DNA of 64,000 bases from Pseudomonas jessenii (GTDB taxonomy: Bacteria; Pseudomonadota; Gammaproteobacteria; Pseudomonadales; Pseudomonadaceae): positions 434,001 through 498,000 of the forward strand of contig NZ_NIWT01000002.1 of NCBI RefSeq assembly GCF_002236115.1, read 5' to 3'. Shown piece by piece: positions 27,948 through 36,530 of this stretch. How positions within the stretch are numbered: the first letter of the stretch is position 1; every line of letters begins with the position of its first letter. The position numbers and the translations under genes are program-made. The notes beneath the pieces are model-generated. The model did no database searches. It was not told the DNA's origin and saw only the letters and a program-made list of their open reading frames with translations.

Positions 27948-28682
27948 TCAGCCTTCCAGTGAGCCACCGGCCAGGGCGCACAGCTGGATCGGGTCGATAA
28001 TCCGGATTTCCTTGCCTTCTGCCGCAATCAGCTCGTTTTGCTGGAAGCGGGTAAAAACGCGGGACACGGTTTCCACCGCCAGGCCCAGGTAGTTGCCGAT
28101 TTCGTTACGCGACATGCTCAGGCGGAACTGATTGGCGGAAAAACCCCGGGCGCGGAAACGTGCCGAAAGGTTGACCAGGAAGGTGGCGATGCGTTCGTCG
28201 GCGGTCTTTTTCGACAGCAGCAGCATCATCTGCTGGTCGTCACGGATTTCGCGACTCATCACCCGCATCAGCTGACGGCGCAACTGCGGCAATTGCAGGG
28301 CCAGTTCGTCGAGACGCTCGAAAGGAATTTCACACACCGAGGTGGTTTCCAGGGCTTGTGCCGACACAGGGTGCTTTTCCGTGTCCATGCCCGACAGGCC
28401 GACCAGTTCGCTGGGCAGGTGGAAGCCGGTGAGCTGTTCTTCACCGGTGTCGCTCAGGCTGAAGGTCTTGAGGGCGCCAGAACGGACCGCGTAGACAGAA
28501 TCGAAGGTATCGCCCTGACGGAACAGAAATTCGCCTTTTTTCAGCGGCCGGCCACGTTTGACGATTTCGTCCAGCGCATCCATGTCTTCCAGATTCAGCG
28601 AAAGTGGCAGGCAAAGAGGGGCCAGGCTGCAATCCTTGCAATGGGCTTGATTATGAGCGCGCAGTTTTACTGGCTCGGACAT
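27948..28682 (-). CDS. anr: Oxygen-sensing transcription regulator Anr (FNR family)
   Basis: Anr senses low oxygen with a [4Fe-4S] cluster and activates genes for anaerobic or micro-oxic life. In this 244-residue protein three cluster Cys are in [13 protein letters not shown] (residues 15, 18, 24) and the fourth is in TTSVCEIPF (about 115). A cNMP-type beta roll (30-150), a dimer helix and the HTH ([20 protein letters not shown]) follow; the recognition residues E, S and R of VETVSR match those of FNR, so the site should be TTGAT-N4-ATCAA. Boxes of this kind occur upstream of hemN and the second cco operon close by. Confidence 0.96.
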   Translation of the reverse strand: MSEPVKLRAHNQAHCKDCSLAPLCLPLSLNLEDMDALDEIVKRGRPLKKGEFLFRQGDTFDSVYAVRSGALKTFSLSDTGEEQLTGFHLPSELVGLSGMDTEKHPVSAQALETTSVCEIPFERLDELALQLPQLRRQLMRVMSREIRDDQQMMLLLSKKTADERIATFLVNLSARFRARGFSANQFRLSMSRNEIGNYLGLAVETVSRVFTRFQQNELIAAEGKEIRIIDPIQLCALAGGSLEG

Positions 28683-28772
28683 TTCTTCAATCCTTGTGGG
28701 AATTCACACATAAGACGTAAGGGTAACTCACCATAGGATATCGAGGCCAGTCTGGGGCGCTAGCTTGCAGAA

Positions 28773-30158
28773 TTAGATTACCCGTGAAAATCGCTGGCGA
28801 CTGTGTTGTTCCAGGTACGCGTCGAACACCATGCACACCGAGCGCACCAACAGTCGCCCGGCGGGCAGGACGGTGATCCTGTCGCGATCGAGTTCGATCA
28901 GCCCGTCTTTGGCCATGTATTGCAACTGGGGCCAGAGATCGCCGAAATAGCCTTGGAAATCGATGTTGAAGGCCTGCTCGATGTCAGCGTATTCGAGACT
29001 GAAATTGCAGATCAATTGCTGGATGACCGCACGCCGCAGCCGGTCATCGGCATTGCACAGCAGGCCGCGGCTGGTGGCCAGTTGCATGGATGCGAGCGCG
29101 TTCTGGTACTGGTTCAGGTCGCTGCTGTTCTGGCAGTACAGGTCGCCGATCTGGCTGATTGCCGACACGCCGAGGCCGATCAAGTCGCAATGACCGTGGG
29201 TGGTGTAGCCCTGGAAATTGCGTTGCAGGGTCGATTCTTCCTGGGCAATCGCCAGCTCGTCGTCGGGCAGGGCGAAGTGGTCCATGCCGATGTAGCGGTA
29301 ACCGGCGCCGATCAGTTGCTCGATGGTGCGCTGCAGCATTTCCAGTTTCTGCGCCGGTGTCGGCAGTTCATCGCTGTTGATGCGCCGCTGCGGCATGAAG
29401 CGTTCTGGCAGGTGGGCGTAGTTGAACACCGATAATCTGTCCGGTTGCAGGCGGATGACCTCTTCCACGGTGCGGGCGAAATTCTCCGGTGTCTGTCTCG
29501 GCAGGCCGTAGATCAGGTCGATATTGATCGAGCGAAACTGCAAGGTGCGGGCGGCGTCGATCACCGCGCGGGTTTCTTCCAGGCTTTGCAGGCGATTGAC
29601 TGCACGTTGCACGGCCGGGTCGAGGTCTTGCAGGCCGATGCTGACCCGATTGAAACCCAGTTCGCGCAGCAGGCCCATGGTTGACCAGTCGGCCTCGCGC
29701 GGGTCGATCTCGATGCCGTAGTCGCCGGAGTCGTCGTCCAGCAAATTGAAGTGTTTGCGCAAATGCGCCATCAACTGGCGCAGTTCGTCGTGGCTGAGAA
29801 AGGTCGGTGTGCCGCCACCGAAGTGCAGTTGCTCGACTTTCTGCGTTGGGTCGAGGTGGCAGGCGATCAACTGGATTTCCTGTTCCAGACGCTGCAAGTA
29901 CGGCTGCGCCCGCCCGCGATCCTTGGTGATGACCTTGTTGCAGGCGCAGTAATAGCAAATGTTCGCGCAGAACGGCACGTGCACGTACAGCGACAACGGG
30001 CGTTGGGCCTTGCGGCTGTCGCGCAGGGCATGAAACAGGTCGAAGGTGCCGACCTGGCTGTTGAATTGCACGGCGGTCGGGTACGAGGTGTAGCGTGGTC
30101 CCGCCAGGTCATAACGGCGGATCAGATCGGTGTCCCAACGAATGGCGTCGAGCATCAT
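28773..30158 (-). CDS. hemN: Oxygen-independent coproporphyrinogen III oxidase
   Basis: HemN makes protoporphyrinogen IX in haem synthesis without oxygen, using radical SAM chemistry. The 461-residue product has the cluster motif VPFCANICYYCACNK (CX3CX2C, about residues 60-75), the SAM-binding HFGGGTPTF and the long C-terminal HemN domain. The start is ATG 30158, or the next codon. An exact Anr box lies 65 bases upstream, so induction at low oxygen is likely. It supplies haem for the cbb3 oxidases encoded next to it. Confidence 0.95.
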   Translation of the reverse strand: MMLDAIRWDTDLIRRYDLAGPRYTSYPTAVQFNSQVGTFDLFHALRDSRKAQRPLSLYVHVPFCANICYYCACNKVITKDRGRAQPYLQRLEQEIQLIACHLDPTQKVEQLHFGGGTPTFLSHDELRQLMAHLRKHFNLLDDDSGDYGIEIDPREADWSTMGLLRELGFNRVSIGLQDLDPAVQRAVNRLQSLEETRAVIDAARTLQFRSINIDLIYGLPRQTPENFARTVEEVIRLQPDRLSVFNYAHLPERFMPQRRINSDELPTPAQKLEMLQRTIEQLIGAGYRYIGMDHFALPDDELAIAQEESTLQRNFQGYTTHGHCDLIGLGVSAISQIGDLYCQNSSDLNQYQNALASMQLATSRGLLCNADDRLRRAVIQQLICNFSLEYADIEQAFNIDFQGYFGDLWPQLQYMAKDGLIELDRDRITVLPAGRLLVRSVCMVFDAYLEQHSRQRFSRVI

Positions 30159-30222
30159 GCGGGCATTCCCCCGGATAGGCTGGCAGTGTCGGCCACTTTA
30201 TGCGAGGGCGGGGTGGGGCATC

Positions 30223-30236
30223 TTGATTTGCATCAA
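30223..30236. promoter_or_regulatory. Anr/FNR box upstream of hemN
   Basis: TTGATTTGCATCAA is an exact match to TTGAT-N4-ATCAA, 65 bases before the hemN ATG, the right distance for activation with a short leader. Confidence 0.85.
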
Positions 30237-30266
30237 GGTCAGAATCTTTGTCGTTTGTGAGGGCCT

Positions 30267-30340
30267 CATCGCGAGCAAGCTCGCTCCCACAGGTTTTGTG
30301 TACGCAGCGACTCCCCTGTGGGAGCGAGCTTGCTCGCGAT
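30267..30340. repeat. REPIN (GTGGG class) between hemN and the TauE-like gene
   Basis: Inverted arms CATCGCGAGCAAGCTCGCTC and GGGAGCGAGCTTGCTCGCGA with a short loop, placed between the Anr box and the end of the cco assembly operon. Confidence 0.88.
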
Positions 30341-30355
30341 GGGCGCGCCGCCGGT

Positions 30356-31039
30356 TTAATGCCCCATCAACCAATGCTGATGCGGCCCCGGCAACGTCCA
30401 GATGCCAAACAGCATCACCAGCATCCCACCCGCCATCCGCACGCTGCGCTTGCGCAACAGTGCGGTGATGCGCTCGGCGGCAAGGCCTGTCGCCAGCAGC
30501 ACCGGCCAGGTGCCGAGCCCGAACGCGAGCATCAACACCGCACTGTCCAGCGCGTCGCCCTGGCTGGCCGACCATAACAAGGTGCTGTAGACCAGACCGC
30601 ACGGCAGCCAGCCCCAGAGTGCGCCCAACAGCAGCGCACGCGGAACGTTCGACACCGGCAGTAACCGGTTGGCGACTGGCTGGATATGCCGCCACAGGCC
30701 TCGACCGAGGCTTTCGATACGGGTCAGGCCGCTCCACCAGCCGGCCAGGTACAGGCCCATGGCAATCAGCAGCAAGCCGGCGAGGATGCGCAGGAACATC
30801 GCCGCCGGGCTGCTGGCCACGGCCCATCCGGCCAGGCCGATCAGCAGTCCGGCACAGGCATAGCTCAGAATCCGGCCCAGGTTATAGGCCAGCAGCAGAC
30901 GAAAGCGGCGGCTGCGTTGCTCCTTGGGAATCGCCAGGGTCAGCGCGCCCATCAAGCCGCCGCACATGCCCAGGCAATGGCCGCCGCCGAGCAAGCCGAG
31001 GATCACCGCAGACACCAGCAGTGGCGTCAATTCAAGCAT
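30356..31039 (-). CDS. TauE/SafE-like membrane protein of the cbb3 assembly operon (DsbD_2/UreH type)
   Basis: An inner-membrane protein of 227 residues with about six hydrophobic segments. Residues about 17-30 read GGGHCLGMCGGLMGAL, and LLGALWGWLPCGLVYS lies in the middle; this His/Cys/Met-rich first segment is typical of the DsbD_2-like branch annotated as sulfite exporter TauE/SafE. The start (ATG 31039) overlaps the ccoS stop by eight bases, so it is coupled to ccoS and likely serves cbb3 maturation, perhaps copper or thiol handling. That role is inference; sulfite export is only a family label. Confidence 0.8.
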   Translation of the reverse strand: MLELTPLLVSAVILGLLGGGHCLGMCGGLMGALTLAIPKEQRSRRFRLLLAYNLGRILSYACAGLLIGLAGWAVASSPAAMFLRILAGLLLIAMGLYLAGWWSGLTRIESLGRGLWRHIQPVANRLLPVSNVPRALLLGALWGWLPCGLVYSTLLWSASQGDALDSAVLMLAFGLGTWPVLLATGLAAERITALLRKRSVRMAGGMLVMLFGIWTLPGPHQHWLMGH

Positions 31040-31250
31040 GGGGCGGGGCCTTGTCGTCCGTTTTGGCCGGTTGGCCGCTGGCCTCGTCGACGGCGGCGGT
31101 GTGGTTCGGGTCCTGGTCGTCGAACAGGATGCTGTGGGCCGGGCCGTCAAGGTCGTCGTACTGACCGCTGTCCACCGCCCAGAAGAAGATATAGACGGCG
31201 ATGGCCACGATCAGCAGCGCAGCGGGAATCATCACGTAAAGAGCTGGCAT
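31032..31250 (-). CDS. ccoS: cbb3 oxidase maturation protein CcoS (FixS)
   Basis: A small membrane protein (72 residues) needed in other bacteria to put haem and copper into CcoN. It has one N-terminal membrane segment (residues 3-24, ALYVMIPAALLIVAIAVYIF), the typical DSGQYDDLDGPAHSIL motif, and an acidic tail longer than in rhizobial FixS. It lies 22 bases downstream of ccoI and overlaps the TauE-like gene. Confidence 0.92.
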   Translation of the reverse strand: MPALYVMIPAALLIVAIAVYIFFWAVDSGQYDDLDGPAHSILFDDQDPNHTAAVDEASGQPAKTDDKAPPHA

Positions 31251-31272
31251 CTGGACTCCATGCCCGCGCGGC

Positions 31273-33726
31273 TCAGGCCGGCAGCGGGCGGGTTTCTGGC
31301 GTGGTGCCGGGGGCGGGCGCGCTCGGCATGCGAGTCAGGCGCAGCGCGTTCAACACCACGGTCAACGAACTGATCGACATGCCCACCGCCGCCCATACCG
31401 GAGTGATCCAGCCGAGGGCGGCGAAGGGCAACATGAGGCCATTGTACAACCCGGCCCACAGAAGGTTCTCGATAATGACCCGGCGGGTGCGCCGCGCCAG
31501 GCTGAAGGCTTGCACCAGCGCGTCGAGGCGGTTGGACAGCAGCACGGCGTCGGCACTGGTTTTTGCCAGGTCGGTGGCCGAGCCCATGGCGACGCTGATA
31601 TCCGCAGCCGCCAGCACCGGCACGTCATTGACCCCGTCACCGAGCATCAACACCTTGCGGCCTTCCTTGTGGAGTTGTTGCAGGACCTGCAGTTTATCGT
31701 CCGGACGCAAGCCGCCGCGGGCTTCATCGATACCCAGTTCCGCGGCCACGCTGGCGACCATCGGCGAGCTGTCGCCGGACAGCAGCAGCGTGCGCCAGCC
31801 ACGGGCCTTGCAAGCGGCGAGCAGCGCGGGCGCATCGGCACGCAAGCGATCATCGAGGACGAGCCAGGCCAGCGGCCCCTCGCTGTCGCCCAGTAGCAGC
31901 CATTGGCCGGGTTCTTCGGGCATCGATGGCACCATGGCACCGCTGAGTTCGCAGACAAAACCCGGTTGGCCGATACGCAGACGCCGCCCATCAACCAGCC
32001 CCTCCAGGCCAAGGCCCGGTGTGCTGTGGACTTCTTCGGCAGCCGTCGGCGCACGACCGAAAGCGCGGGCGATCGGATGTTCGGAGCGGTTTTCCAGGGC
32101 GGCGGCGAGGCTCAGGCATTGATCGCTGTCGAGCGCGCCGAGGGGGCGGATCGAGCGCAGCGCCAGGCGTCCTTCGGTGAGGGTGCCGGTCTTGTCGAAA
32201 ATCACCGTGTCGATCTGGTTCAGGCCTTCCAGCACATGGCCGCGGGTCAGCAACAGACCGAGTTTGTGCAGTGTGCCGGTGGCGGCGGTGAGGGCGGTCG
32301 GCGTCGCCAGCGACAAGGCGCACGGGCAGGTCGCCACCAGCATCGCCAGCACGATCCAGAAGGCTCGCGAGGCATCCAACTGCCACCACAACAGGCCAAT
32401 CGCGGCGGCGGCGATCAGCGACAACAGCAGGAACCATTGCGCGGCGCGGTCGGCGATTTCCGCCAGGCGCGGTTTTTCCGCCTGGGCACGATCGAGCAGG
32501 CGAACGATGGCCGAGAGGCGAGTGTCCTGGCCCAGGGCCTGGACCTCGACGGTGAGTGCGCCTTCGACGTTCATTGTGCCGGCGGTGACCGCGTCGCCGA
32601 GGGTGCGTGGTTGCGGCAGGTATTCGCCGGTCAGCAGCGACTCGTCGACACTCGACTGGCCGTCGAGGATCTTGCCGTCAGCCGGGAGAATGGCGCCCGG
32701 ATGAACCAGCACCTGATCGCCGACACGCAGTTCACTGAGCAGAATGCGTTCGCTCTGGCCGTCGGCTGTCAATCGCAGGCACGAGGCGGGCAATAGATTC
32801 ACAAGCTGCGCGGTGGCGGCGGCGGTGCGCTCGCGGGCGCGGCGTTCCAGATAACGCCCGGCCAGCAGGAACAGGGCAAACATGCCGACGGCATCGAAAT
32901 ACAGCTCGCCGACCCCGGTGATGGACGTCCAGATCCCGGCGATGTAGGCGCTGCCGATGGCCAGCGACACGGAAACGTCCATGGTCAGATGGCGGGTGCG
33001 CAGATCGCGCATGGCGCCTTTGAAGAACGGCGCGCAGCTGTAGAACACAATCGGGGTGGTGAGGAACAGCGCGACCCAGCGCAGGATGGTGTGCAGTTCG
33101 GGGCTGAGGTCGATGTTGAATTCAGGCCAGGTGGCCATGGTTGCCATCATCGCCTGGAACCACAGCAGACCGGCCACGCCGAGCTGGCGCAGGGCCAGGC
33201 GGTTTTCGCTGGCCAGTTGTTCGCTGGCCCGGTCGGCCTGATACGGGTGTGCGGCGTACCCGATGTGACGCAGTTCGCTGAGGACCTGGCTCAGCGGCAA
33301 CTGCCCATCGGCCCAGCGGACGTGCAGGCGATGGTTGGACAGGTTCAGGCGCGCTTCGGCTACCGCCGGCATCGTGCGCAGGTGTTTTTCGATCAGCCAG
33401 CCGCAGGCCGCGCAGCTGATGCCTTCCATCAGCAGCGTGGTTTCGGCCAGTTCGCCATCGTGGCGGACAAAGGGCTGCTGCACATCGGCGCGGTCGTACA
33501 GCGCCAGTTCATCCACCAGTTGCACCGGCAGCGCTTCAGGGTTGGCCGAGGCTTCGCTGCGGTGCTGGTAATAGCTTTCCAGGCCACCGGCGACAATGGC
33601 CTCGGCCACGGCCTGGCAGCCTGGGCAGCAGAATTCGCGGGTTTGCCCCAGGACCGCAGCGGTGAAGCGGCTGCCGGCCGGGACGGGCAGGGCGCAGTGG
33701 TAGCAGGGGAGTGGGGTGGTGGTCAT
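31273..33726 (-). CDS. ccoI: Copper-translocating P-type ATPase CcoI (FixI)
   Basis: CcoI pumps copper toward the periplasm for the binuclear centre of cbb3 oxidase. The 817-residue protein starts with a Cys-rich segment (CYHCALPVP; CCPGCQAVAEAI) followed by an HMA copper domain (EGISCAACGWLIEKHL, about residue 100). The core has the CPC transport motif (TCPCALSLATPTAL), the phosphorylation site DKTGTLTEG and GDGVNDVPVLAAADISVAMG, with about eight membrane segments. The order ccoG-ccoH-ccoI-ccoS matches the usual assembly operon. A REPIN separates it from ccoH. Confidence 0.95.
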   Translation of the reverse strand: MTTTPLPCYHCALPVPAGSRFTAAVLGQTREFCCPGCQAVAEAIVAGGLESYYQHRSEASANPEALPVQLVDELALYDRADVQQPFVRHDGELAETTLLMEGISCAACGWLIEKHLRTMPAVAEARLNLSNHRLHVRWADGQLPLSQVLSELRHIGYAAHPYQADRASEQLASENRLALRQLGVAGLLWFQAMMATMATWPEFNIDLSPELHTILRWVALFLTTPIVFYSCAPFFKGAMRDLRTRHLTMDVSVSLAIGSAYIAGIWTSITGVGELYFDAVGMFALFLLAGRYLERRARERTAAATAQLVNLLPASCLRLTADGQSERILLSELRVGDQVLVHPGAILPADGKILDGQSSVDESLLTGEYLPQPRTLGDAVTAGTMNVEGALTVEVQALGQDTRLSAIVRLLDRAQAEKPRLAEIADRAAQWFLLLSLIAAAAIGLLWWQLDASRAFWIVLAMLVATCPCALSLATPTALTAATGTLHKLGLLLTRGHVLEGLNQIDTVIFDKTGTLTEGRLALRSIRPLGALDSDQCLSLAAALENRSEHPIARAFGRAPTAAEEVHSTPGLGLEGLVDGRRLRIGQPGFVCELSGAMVPSMPEEPGQWLLLGDSEGPLAWLVLDDRLRADAPALLAACKARGWRTLLLSGDSSPMVASVAAELGIDEARGGLRPDDKLQVLQQLHKEGRKVLMLGDGVNDVPVLAAADISVAMGSATDLAKTSADAVLLSNRLDALVQAFSLARRTRRVIIENLLWAGLYNGLMLPFAALGWITPVWAAVGMSISSLTVVLNALRLTRMPSAPAPGTTPETRPLPA

Positions 33727-33772
33727 GGAGTATTCACTAGTACTGCTGAATCTCTATCGTCGGATAGGGCCT

Positions 33773-33830
33773 CATCGCGAGCAAGCTCGCTCCCACAGGG
33801 ATCAACTGTGGGAGCGAGCTTGCTCGCGAT
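33773..33830. repeat. Compact REPIN (GTGGG class) between ccoH and ccoI
   Basis: Inverted arms CATCGCGAGCAAGCTCGCTC and GGGAGCGAGCTTGCTCGCGA with an eight-base loop, inside the ccoGHIS operon, where the hairpin could change mRNA decay between ccoH and ccoI. Confidence 0.88.
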
Positions 33831-33845
33831 GCGCGAAGCGCGGCT

Positions 33846-34385
33846 TTACTTTTTCAGGTCTTCAGCACCTTGCAGCGGTTCGTCACCCAGCAGCAGATCC
33901 TTGTCATGGCTGACCGGTTCCTCTTCGAACATGCGCCAGATGTGCTCGTCCTGAGTGCCAAGCAACTCGACAAAACGCCGGCCTTCGATCTTGTCACTCA
34001 ATTGGCCGATGTAGCGGCCCTGTTCGGTTTCGCTGCGGGTCAGGGTGATCTTGCGATCCTTTTCCGGCTGGGTCGGCGAGATCAGGTTCAGCTCCAGGGT
34101 CTTGGGCTGGCTGTCGCCGCTCAGGCGCAGGTCAACCTCGCCAGTCATGCCGTCGAGATGAACGCTGGCGCGCATTTTCAGGGTCTGGGCCAGCAGCTCA
34201 CGGTCGAGGGAGCGGTTGATGCCTTTGCCAGCCTCGTAGTAGTTGTCGTTGACCAGGTTGTCCGGGTTGTTCACCGCGATGGTCACCATGGACAAGGTCA
34301 GGGCCACCGAGCAGGCCAGGATCCCGATGATGATCCACGGCCAGAGGTGCTTGTACCAGGGGCTTGCGGCATTTGCTGCGGGCAT
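33846..34385 (-). CDS. ccoH: cbb3 oxidase assembly protein CcoH (FixH)
   Basis: A membrane protein of 179 residues with one N-terminal segment (about 17-40, WPWIIIGILACSVALTLSMV) and a periplasmic FixH domain containing NPDNLVNDNYYEAGKGIN. In other bacteria CcoH stays bound to the oxidase and helps its assembly. I chose ATG 34385 (MPAANAASPW); the frame is open 15 bases further. It starts 11 bases after the ccoG stop. Confidence 0.92.
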   Translation of the reverse strand: MPAANAASPWYKHLWPWIIIGILACSVALTLSMVTIAVNNPDNLVNDNYYEAGKGINRSLDRELLAQTLKMRASVHLDGMTGEVDLRLSGDSQPKTLELNLISPTQPEKDRKITLTRSETEQGRYIGQLSDKIEGRRFVELLGTQDEHIWRMFEEEPVSHDKDLLLGDEPLQGAEDLKK

Positions 34386-34396
34386 GTTCAGTTCTC

Positions 34397-35815
34397 TCAA
34401 CGATTCTGTGGGCCGATGAACCGGCTCTTGGCTTCAATGTGGACGCTGTCGTCATCGGCGTCCTTGAGGATGAATTTCACCTCGTTGGTGCTCGACGGCA
34501 GTTTTTCCGGTGCAACGGACAGCTCGGCAGGCTGGCTGACGATCTCGCCGGCCGCAACCTTGATCTCGCGTCGACCCTGCAATTTGAGATCCGGCAGGCC
34601 GGATGCTTCGAGCAGGTAGGTATGGTCGCGCTGGTCCTTGTTCATGATTTTCAGGCTGTAGACGTTTTCGATCCGGCCTTCGGCGTTCTCGCGGTACAGC
34701 ACGCGGTCCTTGCTGACATCGAAACCCACCAGCGCACGCATGAAGAATGCCGTTACCAGCAGGCTGATCATCGCCAGCAGCACAATGGCATAGCCAATCA
34801 GGCGCGGGCGCAGTTTATGGGTTTTCTGTCCGGACAGGTTGTGCTCGGTGGTGTAGCTGATCAGTCCGCGCGGGTAGTCCATCTTGTCCATGATGGCGTC
34901 GCAGGCATCGATGCAGGCGGCGCAACCGATGCATTCGATCTGCAGGCCGTCGCGGATGTCGATGCCCGTCGGGCAGACCTGGACGCACATGGTGCAGTCG
35001 ATGCAGTCGCCCAGGCCCTGGGCCTTGTAGTCGATACCTTTTTTACGCGGTCCACGGCCTTCGCCACGGCGCGGATCGTAGGAAACGATCAGGGTGTCCT
35101 TGTCGAACATCACGCTCTGGAAGCGTGCGTACGGGCACATGTAGATGCACACCTGTTCGCGCAACCAGCCGGCGTTGCCGTAAGTGGCGAGGGTGAAGAA
35201 ACCGACCCAGAAGTACGACCAGCCATCCGCCTGGCCGGTGAAAAATTCGAATACCAGCTCGCGGATCGGCGAGAAGTAGCCGACGAAGGTCATGCCGGTA
35301 ACGAAGCCGATCAACAGCCACAAGCTGTGTTTGCTGAACTTGCGCACGAACTTGTTGGCGCTCATCGGCGCCTTGTCGAGCTTGATGCGTTGGTTGCGGT
35401 CACCTTCGGTGACTTTTTCGCACCACATGAAAATCCAGGTCCAGACGCTTTGCGGGCAGGTATAGCCGCACCAGACCCGTCCGGCGTACACGGTGATGAA
35501 GAACAGGCCGAAGGCGGCGATGATCAACATGCCGGACAGCAGAATGAAATCCTGAGGCCAGAAGGTGGCGCCGAAAATGAAGAACTTGCGCTCCGGCAGG
35601 TTCCACCACACGGCCTGATGACCGCCCCAATCCAGCCACACCGTGCCGAAGTACAGCAGGAACAACAGGGCTCCGCCGGTCATCCGCAGGTTGCGAAACA
35701 GGCCGGTGAAGGCGCGGGTGTAGATTTTTTCCCTGGAGGCGTAGAGGTCGACGCTGTTGTTCGCGTTCTTGGTGGGTGGAGTGACGTCGTGTACCGGAAT
35801 CTGGTTGCTCATCAT
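34397..35815 (-). CDS. ccoG: Cytochrome c oxidase accessory protein CcoG (FixG), polyferredoxin
   Basis: This membrane FeS protein of 472 residues is thought to reduce copper for CcoN maturation. It has about five membrane segments, CGYTCPQSVWTWIF near residue 118, and two 4Fe-4S motifs (CIDCTMCVQVCPTG and CIGCAACIDACDAIM, about residues 265-305). A periplasmic Ig-like domain ends the protein. The start is ATG 35815 or the next codon at 35812. It opens the ccoGHIS-TauE operon. In related genomes it lies directly after ccoP; here an 875-base gap with an AT-rich patch comes between them. Confidence 0.94.
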   Translation of the reverse strand: MMSNQIPVHDVTPPTKNANNSVDLYASREKIYTRAFTGLFRNLRMTGGALLFLLYFGTVWLDWGGHQAVWWNLPERKFFIFGATFWPQDFILLSGMLIIAAFGLFFITVYAGRVWCGYTCPQSVWTWIFMWCEKVTEGDRNQRIKLDKAPMSANKFVRKFSKHSLWLLIGFVTGMTFVGYFSPIRELVFEFFTGQADGWSYFWVGFFTLATYGNAGWLREQVCIYMCPYARFQSVMFDKDTLIVSYDPRRGEGRGPRKKGIDYKAQGLGDCIDCTMCVQVCPTGIDIRDGLQIECIGCAACIDACDAIMDKMDYPRGLISYTTEHNLSGQKTHKLRPRLIGYAIVLLAMISLLVTAFFMRALVGFDVSKDRVLYRENAEGRIENVYSLKIMNKDQRDHTYLLEASGLPDLKLQGRREIKVAAGEIVSQPAELSVAPEKLPSSTNEVKFILKDADDDSVHIEAKSRFIGPQNR

Positions 35816-35951
35816 TGCATCCCACGGCAGTGGAAAAATGCCTCGGTCAGTACGTGCCGACCGCGGTCAAAAAGGGGTGTTGCAGTGGCGCAATGATACG
35901 CCTGTCGCTCTAGCCTGCGGGTGCGACCTTTGGTCGCGTTGGGGAAAAATC

Positions 35952-36146
35952 ATGAATGGTGTAGCAGATGTAACAAAACATGATGCAGGTCAATTGACTA
36001 TAGACGATTTATCTTTTTTCTCCGTCGAGCGTCGACGGGTGCCTGGGTGGAAAGAGATATCAAAAGTCTGCTGTATAAAGAATATGTTTTTAACTTTGGT
36101 CATACTTTGTGATTGTTGGTCGATGGATGTTTGGTTCTTGTTTTAA
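35952..36146 (+). CDS. Small ORF, unknown, in the AT-rich patch
   Basis: A 64-residue frame of unknown function. ATG 35952 has GGGGA six bases upstream. The first 37 residues are polar (ending RRRVPGWKEISK), and the last 25 are hydrophobic and Cys/Trp-rich (NMFLTLVILCDCWSMDVWFL), so a small membrane peptide is possible. Codon use is AT-rich, unlike neighbours. I cannot assign a family, and it may be chance coding. A 10-base palindrome GTCAATTGAC lies within it at 35989-35998. Confidence 0.3.
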   Translation: MNGVADVTKHDAGQLTIDDLSFFSVERRRVPGWKEISKVCCIKNMFLTLVILCDCWSMDVWFLF

Positions 36147-36174
36147 TAAGTTGTCACTGCGGCAGCAATAAGAT

Positions 36175-36202
36175 TTGATTGTGGTATTGCGTGTCGTATA
36201 TT
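36175..36202 (+). promoter_or_regulatory. Predicted promoter of the small ORF at 36230
   Basis: TTGATT (36175-36180) and TATATT (36197-36202) are spaced by 16 bases, with an expected start near 36209 and a leader of about 20 bases. Confidence 0.45.
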
Positions 36203-36229
36203 TAAAAATCTACTTAAGGATAAGTAAAA

Positions 36230-36448
36230 ATGTCTATTAATGATAAAGATTGCACCTGGGCAACTCAGTCTGTTGGACCAGTCACTGTCGAAGCTCATGA
36301 GCCTGGTACAGACTGCACGATTCCGGCACCAGCCACGACTGTGGATATGGTGGCGCCGACGGCGAAAAAAGTTCAGGAAAATCGCTCTTCAGGCAACAAG
36401 AAAGGGACTGGTGGTCTGGATAGTCTGGGTGGCGGTAACCTTCCTTGA
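36230..36448 (+). CDS. Small hypothetical protein with its own promoter and terminator
   Basis: A 72-residue protein I do not recognise. ATG 36230 has AAGGA nine bases upstream, a promoter at 36175-36202, and a 15-pair terminator hairpin 44 bases after the stop, so it looks like a complete single-gene unit. The sequence has two Cys (residues 8 and 29), a Pro/Ala/Thr-rich middle (CTIPAPATTVDMVAPTAKK), a basic stretch and a glycine-rich end (GTGGLDSLGGGNLP). There is no signal peptide or membrane segment. It reads against the cco operons on both sides and lies in an AT-rich patch, which suggests recent gain. A peptide precursor, an antitoxin or a chance ORF cannot be told apart. Confidence 0.5.
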   Translation: MSINDKDCTWATQSVGPVTVEAHEPGTDCTIPAPATTVDMVAPTAKKVQENRSSGNKKGTGGLDSLGGGNLP

Positions 36449-36492
36449 TTACAACCAATACGCATGAATGCGAAGTGTGTTCATGAGCGTCT

Positions 36493-36530
36493 AAAACGGT
36501 TTTGCCAACTAAAAATGGCGAAGCCGTTTT
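36493..36530 (+). terminator. Terminator hairpin after the small ORF
   Basis: AAAACGGTTTTGCCA (36493-36507) pairs over all 15 positions (two G-U) with TGGCGAAGCCGTTTT (36516-36530). The 3' arm ends in TTTT, and no longer T run follows. Confidence 0.6.

Noticed and set aside
35857..35870. Anr box upstream of ccoG (TTGACCGCGGTCGG on the minus strand)
   Set aside because: Only 6 of 10 fixed positions match; the GACCGCGGTC palindrome is real but not a convincing Anr site.
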